DNA of 64,000 nt from Streptosporangium amethystogenes (GTDB lineage: Bacteria; Actinomycetota; Actinomycetes; Streptosporangiales; Streptosporangiaceae). How positions within the stretch are numbered: position 1 is the stretch's first letter; each line of letters starts with the position of its first letter. Below, one piece after another: positions 32,566 through 40,074 of this stretch. The translations under genes and the position numbers were made by a program. The notes below the pieces were generated by a model that had not been told where the DNA came from, did not search any database, and saw only the letters and a list, made by a program, of their open reading frames with translations. Where the stretch lies: contig NZ_JOEQ01000003.1 in the NCBI RefSeq assembly GCF_000721075.1, positions 62,001-126,000 of the forward strand. Direction: 5' to 3'.

Positions 32566-34026
32566 TCAGTCGTGCGCCACCACGGGGGTCGCGACCTCGG
32601 GCGTCGCGGACCGTGCCGTCTCCCGTCCGGGTTTGATGACCATGCCGATCACGAAGGTGATCAGGCAGCAGACCCCCATCAGGGCGAACACCTTGAAGTA
32701 GGCCGCCTCGGTTCCGAACGTCGTCCCGGGCACGGTGGAGGAGGCGAGCAGCACGGCCCCGACCGAGGTGGCGACGCCCTGGAACGCGGTGCGGGTGACG
32801 ACGTTGACGCCGGTCGCCTCGCTGGTGTTCTCGGCGGGGACCGCCTCGACCACCAGGTTGGGCAGCGCGGTGTAGACGAATGCCGTCGAGATGCCGAGGA
32901 CGAGAGTGCTCGCGACCAGGCCGACGACGCTCTTGTGCAGCACCGCGAGCATCACGACGCCCGCCACACCAACGGCCGCGCCGATCATCAGTGAGAGCCG
33001 GGCCCCCGCGGCCGCCGAGACGCGCCCACTGACCGGGGTGAGCACGAAGCCGATGATGGAGGTACAGAAGGCCAGCATCCCCGCGACGCTCGGGCTCAGC
33101 CCGAGACCCACCGGTGCCGCCTCCGGCGTCTGCATCATCAGCGGGAAGAGGAATCCGCTGATACCGAGCGGGCCGAGCGCGAGGACCGCGGTGGCGAGCA
33201 TCGTCAGCGCCAGCTTGTGCTGGAAGAACAGCCGGATATTGATCATGGGGTCCTCGACCCGCAGCTCCCACCACGCCCAGACCACCAGGATCACCAGCCC
33301 GACGAGGATGAACCCAATCGTCCTGGCGTCTCCCCAGCTCCAGCTACGGGACTGGGTGACCCCGAACAGCACCAGCGCGATGGCGGGGGCGAAGAGGACA
33401 CCACCCACATAGTCGATCTTCTGTACTCGCGCGATGACGGTCGAGGGTCGCAGGATCAGACAGGCCGCGGCGGCGACGAGCGCCAGGGCTGCGGCGAAGA
33501 CGAAGATGAGGTGCCAGTCCGCCAGGTCGAGCAGCAGGCCGGAGACGAGGTTGCCCGACGCTCCGGCGATGAGCGCCGCACCCGCGATGACCGCGACCGC
33601 GACCGGTACCCGCTTGGCCGGCAGCATCTCGCGGGCGAGGCCGAAGCAGAGCGGCAGAATCGCCCCGGCGGCTCCCTGGATCGCCCGGCCGACGATCACC
33701 CCGCTCAGCGTGCCGGTGGAGAGGCTGATCAGCGAGCCCACCGCCGAGAGCAGCAGCACGATGACCAGGAGCTTCCGCCGTCCGTAGACGTCACCGAGAC
33801 GGCCGCACAGCGCGGCGGACGCGGCCGCGACGAGGAGGAACGCCGTCACGCTCCAGCTGACGTCCGCGGCGTTGCTCTGGAACGCCGTGATGAACCGGGG
33901 CAGGGCGTTGTAGACCATGGTCGTCTCGAAGGCGCTGACGATCTCGGCGATGAGCAGCACCGCGATGACGACCGGAATCGACCGGGGCGGTGGGCTGACG
34001 GCTGACAGGCCGGAGGGTGATGACAT
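32566..34026 (-). CDS. MFS transporter, DHA2 (14-helix) drug/solute family
   Basis: This 486-residue membrane protein has about 14 hydrophobic helices. The loop motif CGRLGDVYGRRKLLVI sits between helices 2 and 3, and GRAIQGAAGAILPL is the motif C-like region of exporters of the DHA2 group. The ATG at 34026 has AGGAG nine bases upstream. It lies 228 bp downstream of the DUF35-thiolase pair on the same strand and next to a CoA-dependent degradation cluster, so it may carry that pathway's substrate. DHA2 members mostly export, so a resistance role is the alternative. Confidence 0.88.
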   Translation of the reverse strand: MSSPSGLSAVSPPPRSIPVVIAVLLIAEIVSAFETTMVYNALPRFITAFQSNAADVSWSVTAFLLVAAASAALCGRLGDVYGRRKLLVIVLLLSAVGSLISLSTGTLSGVIVGRAIQGAAGAILPLCFGLAREMLPAKRVPVAVAVIAGAALIAGASGNLVSGLLLDLADWHLIFVFAAALALVAAAACLILRPSTVIARVQKIDYVGGVLFAPAIALVLFGVTQSRSWSWGDARTIGFILVGLVILVVWAWWELRVEDPMINIRLFFQHKLALTMLATAVLALGPLGISGFLFPLMMQTPEAAPVGLGLSPSVAGMLAFCTSIIGFVLTPVSGRVSAAAGARLSLMIGAAVGVAGVVMLAVLHKSVVGLVASTLVLGISTAFVYTALPNLVVEAVPAENTSEATGVNVVTRTAFQGVATSVGAVLLASSTVPGTTFGTEAAYFKVFALMGVCCLITFVIGMVIKPGRETARSATPEVATPVVAHD

Positions 34027-34254
34027 TCTTATCTCTCCTCGCATCCGGGAGCACTGCGGTGGGGGGTGGGGAGTACGGGAATGACGACGGCCGGAAACGT
34101 TGACCTGCGAGCCGCCGTTCTGGCCGCAGGTGGGTGGCGACGGCCGTGGGAAGGGGGCCTGAGACGGTCGTCCGTACCGTCGCGGAGAGCGGTGGTCGGA
34201 TCTGCGGGCCCGCGGTGAGTCCGGCGGGTATGGCGGTTCCGGCCCTGGCCGGCT

Positions 34255-34680
34255 CTAGCCGGCGCTCGGCCGGAAGTAGGGCAGGTGCAGTCCGGGGCTC
34301 ACCTCGTGGAAGTCGACCTCGACCGGCATCCCGGCAGTGATCTCCTCGGGTGCGATTCCGATCAGGTCCGTGACCATCTGGTAGCCCTCGTCCAGGTCGA
34401 CGATGGCGGGCGCGTAGGGCGGGGTGAAGGCGGCGGTGACTGGCCGGTGCACGACCGTCCAACTGTAGAGGGTGCCGCGACCCGAGCTCTCCTCCCAGCC
34501 GAGGTCGGTGTCCAGGCACTCGCGGCAGACCTCGACCGGCGGGAAGTTGATCGACCGGCAGGCCGCGCAGCGCTGGAAGGTCAGCGTTCCCTCCGCACAG
34601 CGGTTCCAGAACGGGGCGCTCAGCTCGGTGGGCTCGGCGTGCGGCAACTCGCCGTGCTGGGGAGCCAGGGGTGTGCTCAT
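34255..34680 (-). CDS. DUF35 OB-fold protein with rubredoxin-like zinc ribbon
   Basis: The 141-residue protein has the four-cysteine zinc ribbon (CAAC at residues about 38-41, CREC ten residues on) and then an OB fold (GRGTLYSWTVVHRPV, PYAPAIVDLDEGYQMVTDLIG). DUF35 proteins are obligatory partners of thiolase-like proteins in acyl-CoA chemistry, for example ChsH2 with the aldolase Ltp2, or BbsA with BbsB. The ATG overlaps the stop of the thiolase-like gene by 4 bp, so the two subunits are probably made together. It would bind the acyl-CoA and complete the partner's active site. Confidence 0.9.
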   Translation of the reverse strand: MSTPLAPQHGELPHAEPTELSAPFWNRCAEGTLTFQRCAACRSINFPPVEVCRECLDTDLGWEESSGRGTLYSWTVVHRPVTAAFTPPYAPAIVDLDEGYQMVTDLIGIAPEEITAGMPVEVDFHEVSPGLHLPYFRPSAG

Positions 34681-35837
34681 GACGACGCCTCCGTGCCGAG
34701 CAGAACGACCGAGTTGAACAGGGCTCCGGCGCCGGCGCCGCTGCACAGCGCCACCTCGGCGCCGGGTACCTGCAGCGGTCCCGCCTCGCCGCGGAGCTGC
34801 TGGACGCCGCGGATGACGCGCTGGAACATCTGCGGTGACCCGCCCGCGTGGCTGAACGACATCGTTCCTCCGTCCGTGGTGACCGGGTGGCTGCCGGTGA
34901 CGGCGATGTGCCCGTCCTCGACGAACGGACCGCCCTCGCCCGGCTCGCAGAAGCCGAACGCCTCCAGCTGGCGGATGATCTCAAACGAGAACGGGTCGTA
35001 CAGTTCGAGGACGTCGACGTCGGAACGTTCCAGGCCGGCGTGCCGGAACGCCCGGTCCGCCGCCCGCCCGCCGATCCGGCCGTTGACCGGACCGCCACGG
35101 CGGCCGGCCAGGTCCCAGCTGGGCGGGAACTGGTAGGCGGGGCCGTAGTAGTCCGCGCCGCCGCCCAGCACGTGGACGGGCTTGGCCGGGAGGTCGGCCA
35201 TCCGGTCGGCGGCGACCAGGACCAGCGCGCACCCGCCCTCGGAGGTCATCGAGCAGTCCAGCAGGTGGAACGGGTCGGCGATCATCCGGGAGGCGAGGAT
35301 GTCCTCGGGCTTGAACGGGCCACGTCCGAAGTACACCGCCTCGGGGTTCTGGTGCCCGTTGTTGCGGATGGTCGCGGCGACCGTGGCCAGCTGCTCGGGG
35401 GTCGTCCCGTAGGTCGTCATGTGCCGCCGGGCGATCAGGGCGAACTCCGCAGCGGTGAAGAGCCCCCAGGGCGCCACGAACTCGTTCTCCGGCCGGGTCC
35501 ACGGCGCGGTCGCGTCCCGGTCGACGTACACCCCGGCCGCGGCCGCGACGATGAGGACGACGTCGGCCTGACCTCCCTTGATCGCGTTGGCCGCCTCGAC
35601 GACGGCGTCGAGGCCGAATCCCCGCCCCTGCCAGGCGGGGCCGAGTCGCAGGTCGTAGATGAGCGCGGAGGAGTCTCCCTCCGTGATCACCCCGTCGACG
35701 TCGGCGAGCGTGAGCCCGGCGTCGCGCAGGGCGCCCAGGGCGGCCGACGCGATCAGCTTCCGGGTCGTCCAGTTCTCCAGGCGTCGCGCCTGCGGGGTGT
35801 TGTACACCCCGGCGATCACCGCGCGACCGGCGCTCAC
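34677..35837 (-). CDS. Thiolase-like protein (SCP-x/Ltp2 type), probably an acyl-CoA aldolase
   Basis: The 386-residue protein has the thiolase fold: IAGVYNTPQARR, LIASAALGALRDAGLTLADVD, a C-terminal GGTMSFSHAGGSP segment and ALCSGAGAGALFNSVVLL at the end. The nucleophilic Cys of true thiolases, expected near residue 85-90, is missing (GRGFGLDAVVEAANAIKGG). That pattern is seen in Ltp2, which performs a retro-aldol cleavage of a beta-hydroxyacyl-CoA with a DUF35 partner. GTG 35837, after GAGGG, gives the usual N-terminus; further upstream GTG codons exist. The pair faces the CoA ligase operon across an iron-box-containing region. Confidence 0.85.
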   Translation of the reverse strand: MSAGRAVIAGVYNTPQARRLENWTTRKLIASAALGALRDAGLTLADVDGVITEGDSSALIYDLRLGPAWQGRGFGLDAVVEAANAIKGGQADVVLIVAAAAGVYVDRDATAPWTRPENEFVAPWGLFTAAEFALIARRHMTTYGTTPEQLATVAATIRNNGHQNPEAVYFGRGPFKPEDILASRMIADPFHLLDCSMTSEGGCALVLVAADRMADLPAKPVHVLGGGADYYGPAYQFPPSWDLAGRRGGPVNGRIGGRAADRAFRHAGLERSDVDVLELYDPFSFEIIRQLEAFGFCEPGEGGPFVEDGHIAVTGSHPVTTDGGTMSFSHAGGSPQMFQRVIRGVQQLRGEAGPLQVPGAEVALCSGAGAGALFNSVVLLGTEASS

Positions 35838-36167
35838 CGGCTCGCCCTCTGCGGCAGGGTTCCGACTCGCTGTCTCACACGCATGTACAACCACCTCAGG
35901 AAGTGATCCGCACCACAAGACTCTGGGTCTATTAGATTCACCGTTTCTCACTACGTCAATAGGTGGGGCTGTGAGAACTTCACACGATCTCGCACCGATA
36001 GTCCGATACCTCCCCCTAGAAAACCTGACAGAACAGGCATATCGCAAGTAAGATCAACTTAGGTAAGCCTAATTTATTTCGCGACGAGCGGTTCCAAAGT
36101 GCAGGGTTGACAGGACTAAAGGTCCGAGTTGTACTGGTCGCAATTCGCCACGGACCACGGAGGCCCT
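35838..36167. other. Divergent regulatory region of the CoA-dependent pathway
   Basis: This 330-bp region lies between the thiolase-like gene and the CoA ligase gene. It is AT-rich from 35930 to 36120, which is unusual in this window. The iron-box-like palindrome at 36059-36077 is in this part. The ligase ribosome binding site (GGAGG) begins near 36159. Promoters for both directions should be here, but no -35/-10 pair stands out. Confidence 0.6.
36059..36077. promoter_or_regulatory. DtxR/IdeR-type iron box
   Basis: TTAGGTAAGCCTAATTTAT matches the iron-box consensus TWAGGTWAGSCTWACCTWA at 16 of 19 positions. It lies 91 bp before the CoA ligase start and 222 bp from the thiolase-like start. 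Iron-loaded DtxR-family repressors (IdeR, DmdR1) bind such sites. Confidence 0.65.
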
Positions 36168-37667
36168 GTGAGCATCTCCATGCTTCTCTCCATGGCGGCG
36201 TCCGCGTTCGCGGACCGCGTCGCCCTTGGGCGCAGAGCGGACGGCATCACCTTCTCCGGCCTTGAGCGGGACGCGAACGCCGGGGCCACCCTGCTTCGGG
36301 AGGACGCCGCGGGTTCGGTCGCCTTCATCGGCCAGAACTCACCGCTGCTGCCTACCCTGCTGTTCGCCAGTGCCGCCGCCGGACTCCCGCTGGCCCCGCT
36401 GAACTATCGGCTGCCTCGCGACGTGCTGCGCGGCCTGCTCGACCGGCTGGACGCACCGGTGGTCGTCGCGGACTCCCGGTACGCCGAGATCGCCAGGAGC
36501 ACCGGCCACCGCGTCATCGCCGCCGAGGAGTGGCTGTCCGCCGCCAGGCGGACCGAGCCGGTGCCCGGTCCCGAGGCCGATCCCGGCTCCGCCGCGGTCC
36601 TGCTCTTCACCAGCGGCACCACCGCCGATCCCAAGTGCGTCGTGCTGCGCCACTCCCACCTGCTCTCCTATGTCCTGGGCACCGTGGAGTTCGCGTCGAC
36701 CCAGGAGCGCGATTGCGCCCTGGTCAGCGTCCCGCCGTACCACGTGGCCGGGATCGGCTCGGCCCTGACCAACGTCTACGCGGGCCGCAGGATGGTCTAC
36801 CTGCCGGACTTCGACCCCGCCCGCTGGCTGGAGCTCGTGCGCTCGGAGGGGGTGACCGGCGCGATGGTCGTGCCCACCATGCTGGCGCGCGTCGTCGAGC
36901 ACCTCGGCGGAGCGGACGCGGACTGCCCGGCGCTCGCCTCGCTCGCCTACGGGGGCGCGCGCATGCCGCTACCGGTGCTCGAACAGGCCCTGCGCGCCTT
37001 CCCGGAGACCGGATTCGCCAACGCCTACGGTCTGACCGAGACCAGTTCCACCATCGCCGTACTCGGACCCGAGGATCACCGCAAGGCGATCGAGTCCGAC
37101 GACCCGGTCGTCCGGGACAGGCTCGGCTCGGCCGGCCAGGTCGTGCCCGGCATCGAGACCCAGATCCGGGCGGACGACGGATCGGTCCTGGTCCCGGGGG
37201 TGACCGGTGAGCTGTGGGTCCGCGGCGAGCAGGTGTCCGGGGAGTACCGGGGAGCGGGCTCGGTGCTGGACGCCGACGGCTGGTTCCCCACCCGCGACCT
37301 CGCCCGCCTCGACGAGGACGGTTACCTGTTCCTGAGCGGCCGCAACGACGACACCGTCATCCGGGGCGGGGAGAACATCGCGCCCGCGGAGGTGGAGGAC
37401 GCGCTGCTGACCCACCCGGCGGTGGCGGAGGCCGCGGTCGTCGGGGTACCCGACGACGAGTGGGGTCAGCGGCTCGTCGCGGTCGTCGTCCGGCGCGAGG
37501 ACGCCAAAGCCGATGCCGCGGAGCTGCGCGCGCACGTCCGCGGTCTGCTGCGTGGTTCCCGGACACCCGACGAGGTCGTCTTCCGCGACGAGCTTCCCTA
37601 CACACCGACGGGAAAGATCATTCGCCGCCATCTCGTCGCCTGGCTCAGCCCTCCCGTGGAGGGCTGA
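36168..37667 (+). CDS. AMP-dependent acyl-CoA ligase
   Basis: The 499-residue ANL-family enzyme activates a carboxylic acid as an acyl-CoA. Motifs in order are LLFTSGTTADPKCVVLRHSH (ATP loop, near residue 150), NAYGLTETSS (near 287), DGWFPTRDLARLDEDGY (near 380), FLSGRNDDTVIRGGENIAP and the C-terminal catalytic Lys region PYTPTGKIIRR (near 485). The chosen start is GTG 36168 with GGAGG four bases upstream; earlier frames lack a ribosome binding site. It is the first gene of a rightward operon of six or seven genes and probably feeds an unknown acid into the pathway. Confidence 0.9.
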   Translation: MSISMLLSMAASAFADRVALGRRADGITFSGLERDANAGATLLREDAAGSVAFIGQNSPLLPTLLFASAAAGLPLAPLNYRLPRDVLRGLLDRLDAPVVVADSRYAEIARSTGHRVIAAEEWLSAARRTEPVPGPEADPGSAAVLLFTSGTTADPKCVVLRHSHLLSYVLGTVEFASTQERDCALVSVPPYHVAGIGSALTNVYAGRRMVYLPDFDPARWLELVRSEGVTGAMVVPTMLARVVEHLGGADADCPALASLAYGGARMPLPVLEQALRAFPETGFANAYGLTETSSTIAVLGPEDHRKAIESDDPVVRDRLGSAGQVVPGIETQIRADDGSVLVPGVTGELWVRGEQVSGEYRGAGSVLDADGWFPTRDLARLDEDGYLFLSGRNDDTVIRGGENIAPAEVEDALLTHPAVAEAAVVGVPDDEWGQRLVAVVVRREDAKADAAELRAHVRGLLRGSRTPDEVVFRDELPYTPTGKIIRRHLVAWLSPPVEG

Positions 37668-37733
37668 GCCGGTGCCCGTACGACGAGGTCGATCCCCGAA
37701 CCCGCGGACACCCATTCAACGAAGGAGTCGATC

Positions 37734-38060
37734 ATGAGTACCGAGGCCGTCGGCCTCCGCGCCGGACTGCGCCTGAAGAGCCAGGTGTGTGCCACCGAGG
37801 TCATCGTCGTCCGGCCGGGAACGCGCCCGCTGTCGCTCTGCTGCGGCGGAGTCCCGATGCTCGGACGTGACGCGTCCGGCGCGGCGGAGACGACACCGGT
37901 CGCCGAGCGAATGCGCGGGTCACTGCTCGGCAAGCGCTACACCCACCCCGGCGACGACGCCGTCGAGGTGCTGGTGACCGTAGGCGGTGCGGGCTCGCTG
38001 TCGGACGGCGAGACCGACCTCGTCCTCAAAGAGGCCAAGCCGCTCCCGGCCAGCGACTGA
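37734..38060 (+). CDS. Conserved small protein of unknown function, pathway associated
   Basis: The 108-residue product reads GLRLKSQVCATEVIVVRPGT near the N-terminus. It then has a Cys-Cys-Gly-Gly turn (LCCGGVPML), LGKRYTHPGDDAVEVLVTVG and ends KEAKPLPASD. I recall similar proteins in actinobacterial CoA-ligase clusters but no established function. Three cysteines (CAT and CCGG) might bind a metal. Its stop overlaps the next ATG by one base (TGATG), and it is 66 bp after the ligase gene. A GAAGGAG ribosome binding site precedes the ATG. Confidence 0.7.
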   Translation: MSTEAVGLRAGLRLKSQVCATEVIVVRPGTRPLSLCCGGVPMLGRDASGAAETTPVAERMRGSLLGKRYTHPGDDAVEVLVTVGGAGSLSDGETDLVLKEAKPLPASD

Positions 38061-38566
38061 TGGGGGCTACGGACGGCGCCATCCTCCTCATCCGTGTCGC
38101 GGTCGGAGTGATCTTCATCGTGCACGGTCTCAACCATGCCTTCGGCGGCGGGAAGCTCGCCGGAACGGCCCGCTGGTTCGCCGGCCTGGGCATGCGCCAT
38201 CCCAAGCTGCAGGCCGTCATGTCGGTCGCGGTGGAGGTCGCGGCGGGCGCGGCGCTCGCGCTCGGACTGCTGACGCCGGTGGCGGCGGGCGCGCTGGTCG
38301 GTGTCGCGGTCGTCGCCGGGCTCACCGCCCACGCCCGCAACGGCTTCTTCGTGTTCAAGGACGGCTACGAGTACGTACTGCTGCTCGCGGTGACCTGCCT
38401 CGCGGTCGCCCTCGCCGGTCCGGGCGGAGCCTCGCTCGACGCGGTGCTGGGAATCGACGCCCTCGCCGGCGGATGGGTCGGGCTGGCGGTCGCCCTTCTC
38501 GTCGGCGTGGGTGGCGCGGCCGTCCTGCTCCTCGCGACGTGGCGGCCGGTACGGGAACGGGCCTGA
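38060..38566 (+). CDS. DoxX-family membrane protein
   Basis: The 168-residue protein has four hydrophobic helices. The N-terminal RVAVGVIFIVHGLNHAFGGG (with the DoxX-type HGxxHxFGGG motif) and the KLQAVMSVAVEVAAGAALAL helix are typical. DoxX proteins are small membrane subunits linked to quinol or thiosulfate redox and to radical resistance, but most are uncharacterised. Start-stop overlap with the upstream gene shows operon membership. Its role in the pathway is not clear. It may supply a membrane redox component for an oxidation step. Confidence 0.85.
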   Translation: MGATDGAILLIRVAVGVIFIVHGLNHAFGGGKLAGTARWFAGLGMRHPKLQAVMSVAVEVAAGAALALGLLTPVAAGALVGVAVVAGLTAHARNGFFVFKDGYEYVLLLAVTCLAVALAGPGGASLDAVLGIDALAGGWVGLAVALLVGVGGAAVLLLATWRPVRERA

Positions 38567-38696
38567 GCCCTCGACCGCCCCGCCCGCGCCTCTCGATCGA
38601 TCCCGGCTCGTTCCCGAAAGCTCGTACCCGGAAAAAGGGTCCGGGCCGTGTCCCCTCATCCGTCCTGCCAGGCAGGACCAGCCAACGGAGGTTGAA

Positions 38697-39995
38697 ATGA
38701 ACAAGGACGATCTGATCCTGATCAGTGTCGACGACCACATCGCCGAGCCCGCGGACATGTTCCACGCCCATGTCCCCCAGCGGTACAAGGACCAGGCCCC
38801 CAAGGTGATCCTTGAGGACGACGGGGTCCAGCAGTGGTACTACGGCGACCTGCGCGGCCGGAACATGGGCCTCAACGCGGTGGCCGGCAAGCCGCGCGAG
38901 ATGTACAACATCGACGCCAGCAGCTACGACGAGATGCGGCCGGGCTGCTTCAACGTCGACGAGCGGGTCCGGGACATGAACGCGGGCGGCCAGCTCGCGG
39001 GCCTGAACTTCCCGAACTGGACCGGGTTCTCCGGGCAGGTGCTCAACCAGGGCCCGGACCGCGACCTCAACCTGATCATGATCAAGGCGTACAACGACTG
39101 GCACGTCGACGAGTGGTGCGGCGCCCACCCCGGCCGGTTCATCCCGTGCGGCATCCTGCCGCTGTTCGACGTGGAGGAGGCGGCCAAGGAGATCAGGCGG
39201 TTGGCCGACAAGGGCTGCCACGCCGTCACGTTCTCGGAGAACCCCGAGGCGCTGAACATGCCCAGCATCCACACCGACTACTGGTACCCGCTGTTCAAGG
39301 CGGCCTCGGACAACAACACGGTGCTCTGCTGCCACGTCGGTTCGTCCTCGCGGATGCCGATGATCTCCTCCGACGCGCCGCCGAGCGTGGCGATGTCCAT
39401 CTCGTCGATGATGAGCACGTACACCCTGCTTGAGCTGATCTGGGCAGAGTTCTGGGGCAAGTTCCCCAACCTGAAGTTCTCCCTCACCGAGGGTGACATC
39501 GGCTGGATCCCCTACTTCCTCTGGCGCTCCGAGCACGTGCTCAACCGCCACTCCGGCTGGACCAACGCCACCTTCCCCGAGGGCTACACCGGCCCGACCG
39601 ACGTGTTCAAGAAGCACCTCTACACCTGCTTCATCACCGACAAGGTCGGCCCCCAGCTGATCGACCACTTCAACGAGAACCACGTGTTCTGGGAGTCGGA
39701 CTACCCGCACTCGGACAGCAACTGGCCCTTCGCGCCCGAGGACGTCATCGAGACGATGGGCCACCTGCCCGACTCGGTGATCAACAAGATCACCCATGAG
39801 AACGCGATGAAGGCCTACTCCTTCGACCCCTTCAAGCACATCCCCCGTGAGCAGGCGACCGCCGGATACCTCCGGTCGCAGGCCACCGATGTCGACGTGG
39901 TCACCCATGTCGGCCGCGAGGCCAGCCAGCGCGACCGCGACGCCTGGGCCCGGATGACCCGGTTCGGCCAGGCCCGCACCCGCCAGGACGCCTGA
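38697..39995 (+). CDS. Amidohydrolase-2 family metal-dependent hydrolase or decarboxylase
   Basis: The 432-residue TIM-barrel protein begins LILISVDDHIAEPADMF, with the metal-binding His after Asp-Asp. Further family segments are PCGILPLFDVEEAAKEIRRL, CHVGSSSRMP (His near residue 220) and the C-terminal FWESDYPHSDSNWP (catalytic Asp near residue 338). The GGAGG ribosome binding site is ideally spaced. Members hydrolyse rings or amides, or decarboxylate acids (the ACMSD/LigW group). In the operon it would act on a CoA ester or acid made by the ligase. It is the closest guide to the pathway chemistry but does not fix the substrate. Confidence 0.9.
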   Translation: MNKDDLILISVDDHIAEPADMFHAHVPQRYKDQAPKVILEDDGVQQWYYGDLRGRNMGLNAVAGKPREMYNIDASSYDEMRPGCFNVDERVRDMNAGGQLAGLNFPNWTGFSGQVLNQGPDRDLNLIMIKAYNDWHVDEWCGAHPGRFIPCGILPLFDVEEAAKEIRRLADKGCHAVTFSENPEALNMPSIHTDYWYPLFKAASDNNTVLCCHVGSSSRMPMISSDAPPSVAMSISSMMSTYTLLELIWAEFWGKFPNLKFSLTEGDIGWIPYFLWRSEHVLNRHSGWTNATFPEGYTGPTDVFKKHLYTCFITDKVGPQLIDHFNENHVFWESDYPHSDSNWPFAPEDVIETMGHLPDSVINKITHENAMKAYSFDPFKHIPREQATAGYLRSQATDVDVVTHVGREASQRDRDAWARMTRFGQARTRQDA

Positions 39996-40010
39996 CCTCC
40001 ACTGATCGGC

Positions 40011-40040
40011 CGCCCGCCCGCCTCCTCCCGCGGGCGGGCG
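40011..40040 (+). terminator. Hairpin within the operon
   Basis: A perfect 10-bp stem, CGCCCGCCCG (40011-40020) and CGGGCGGGCG (40031-40040), lies between the amidohydrolase and CoA transferase genes. There is no U-run. It may reduce read-through or protect the upstream mRNA. Confidence 0.5.
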
Positions 40041-40074
40041 CCGTATCCCCCCGACTTCACCACGCGAGGTAGAG

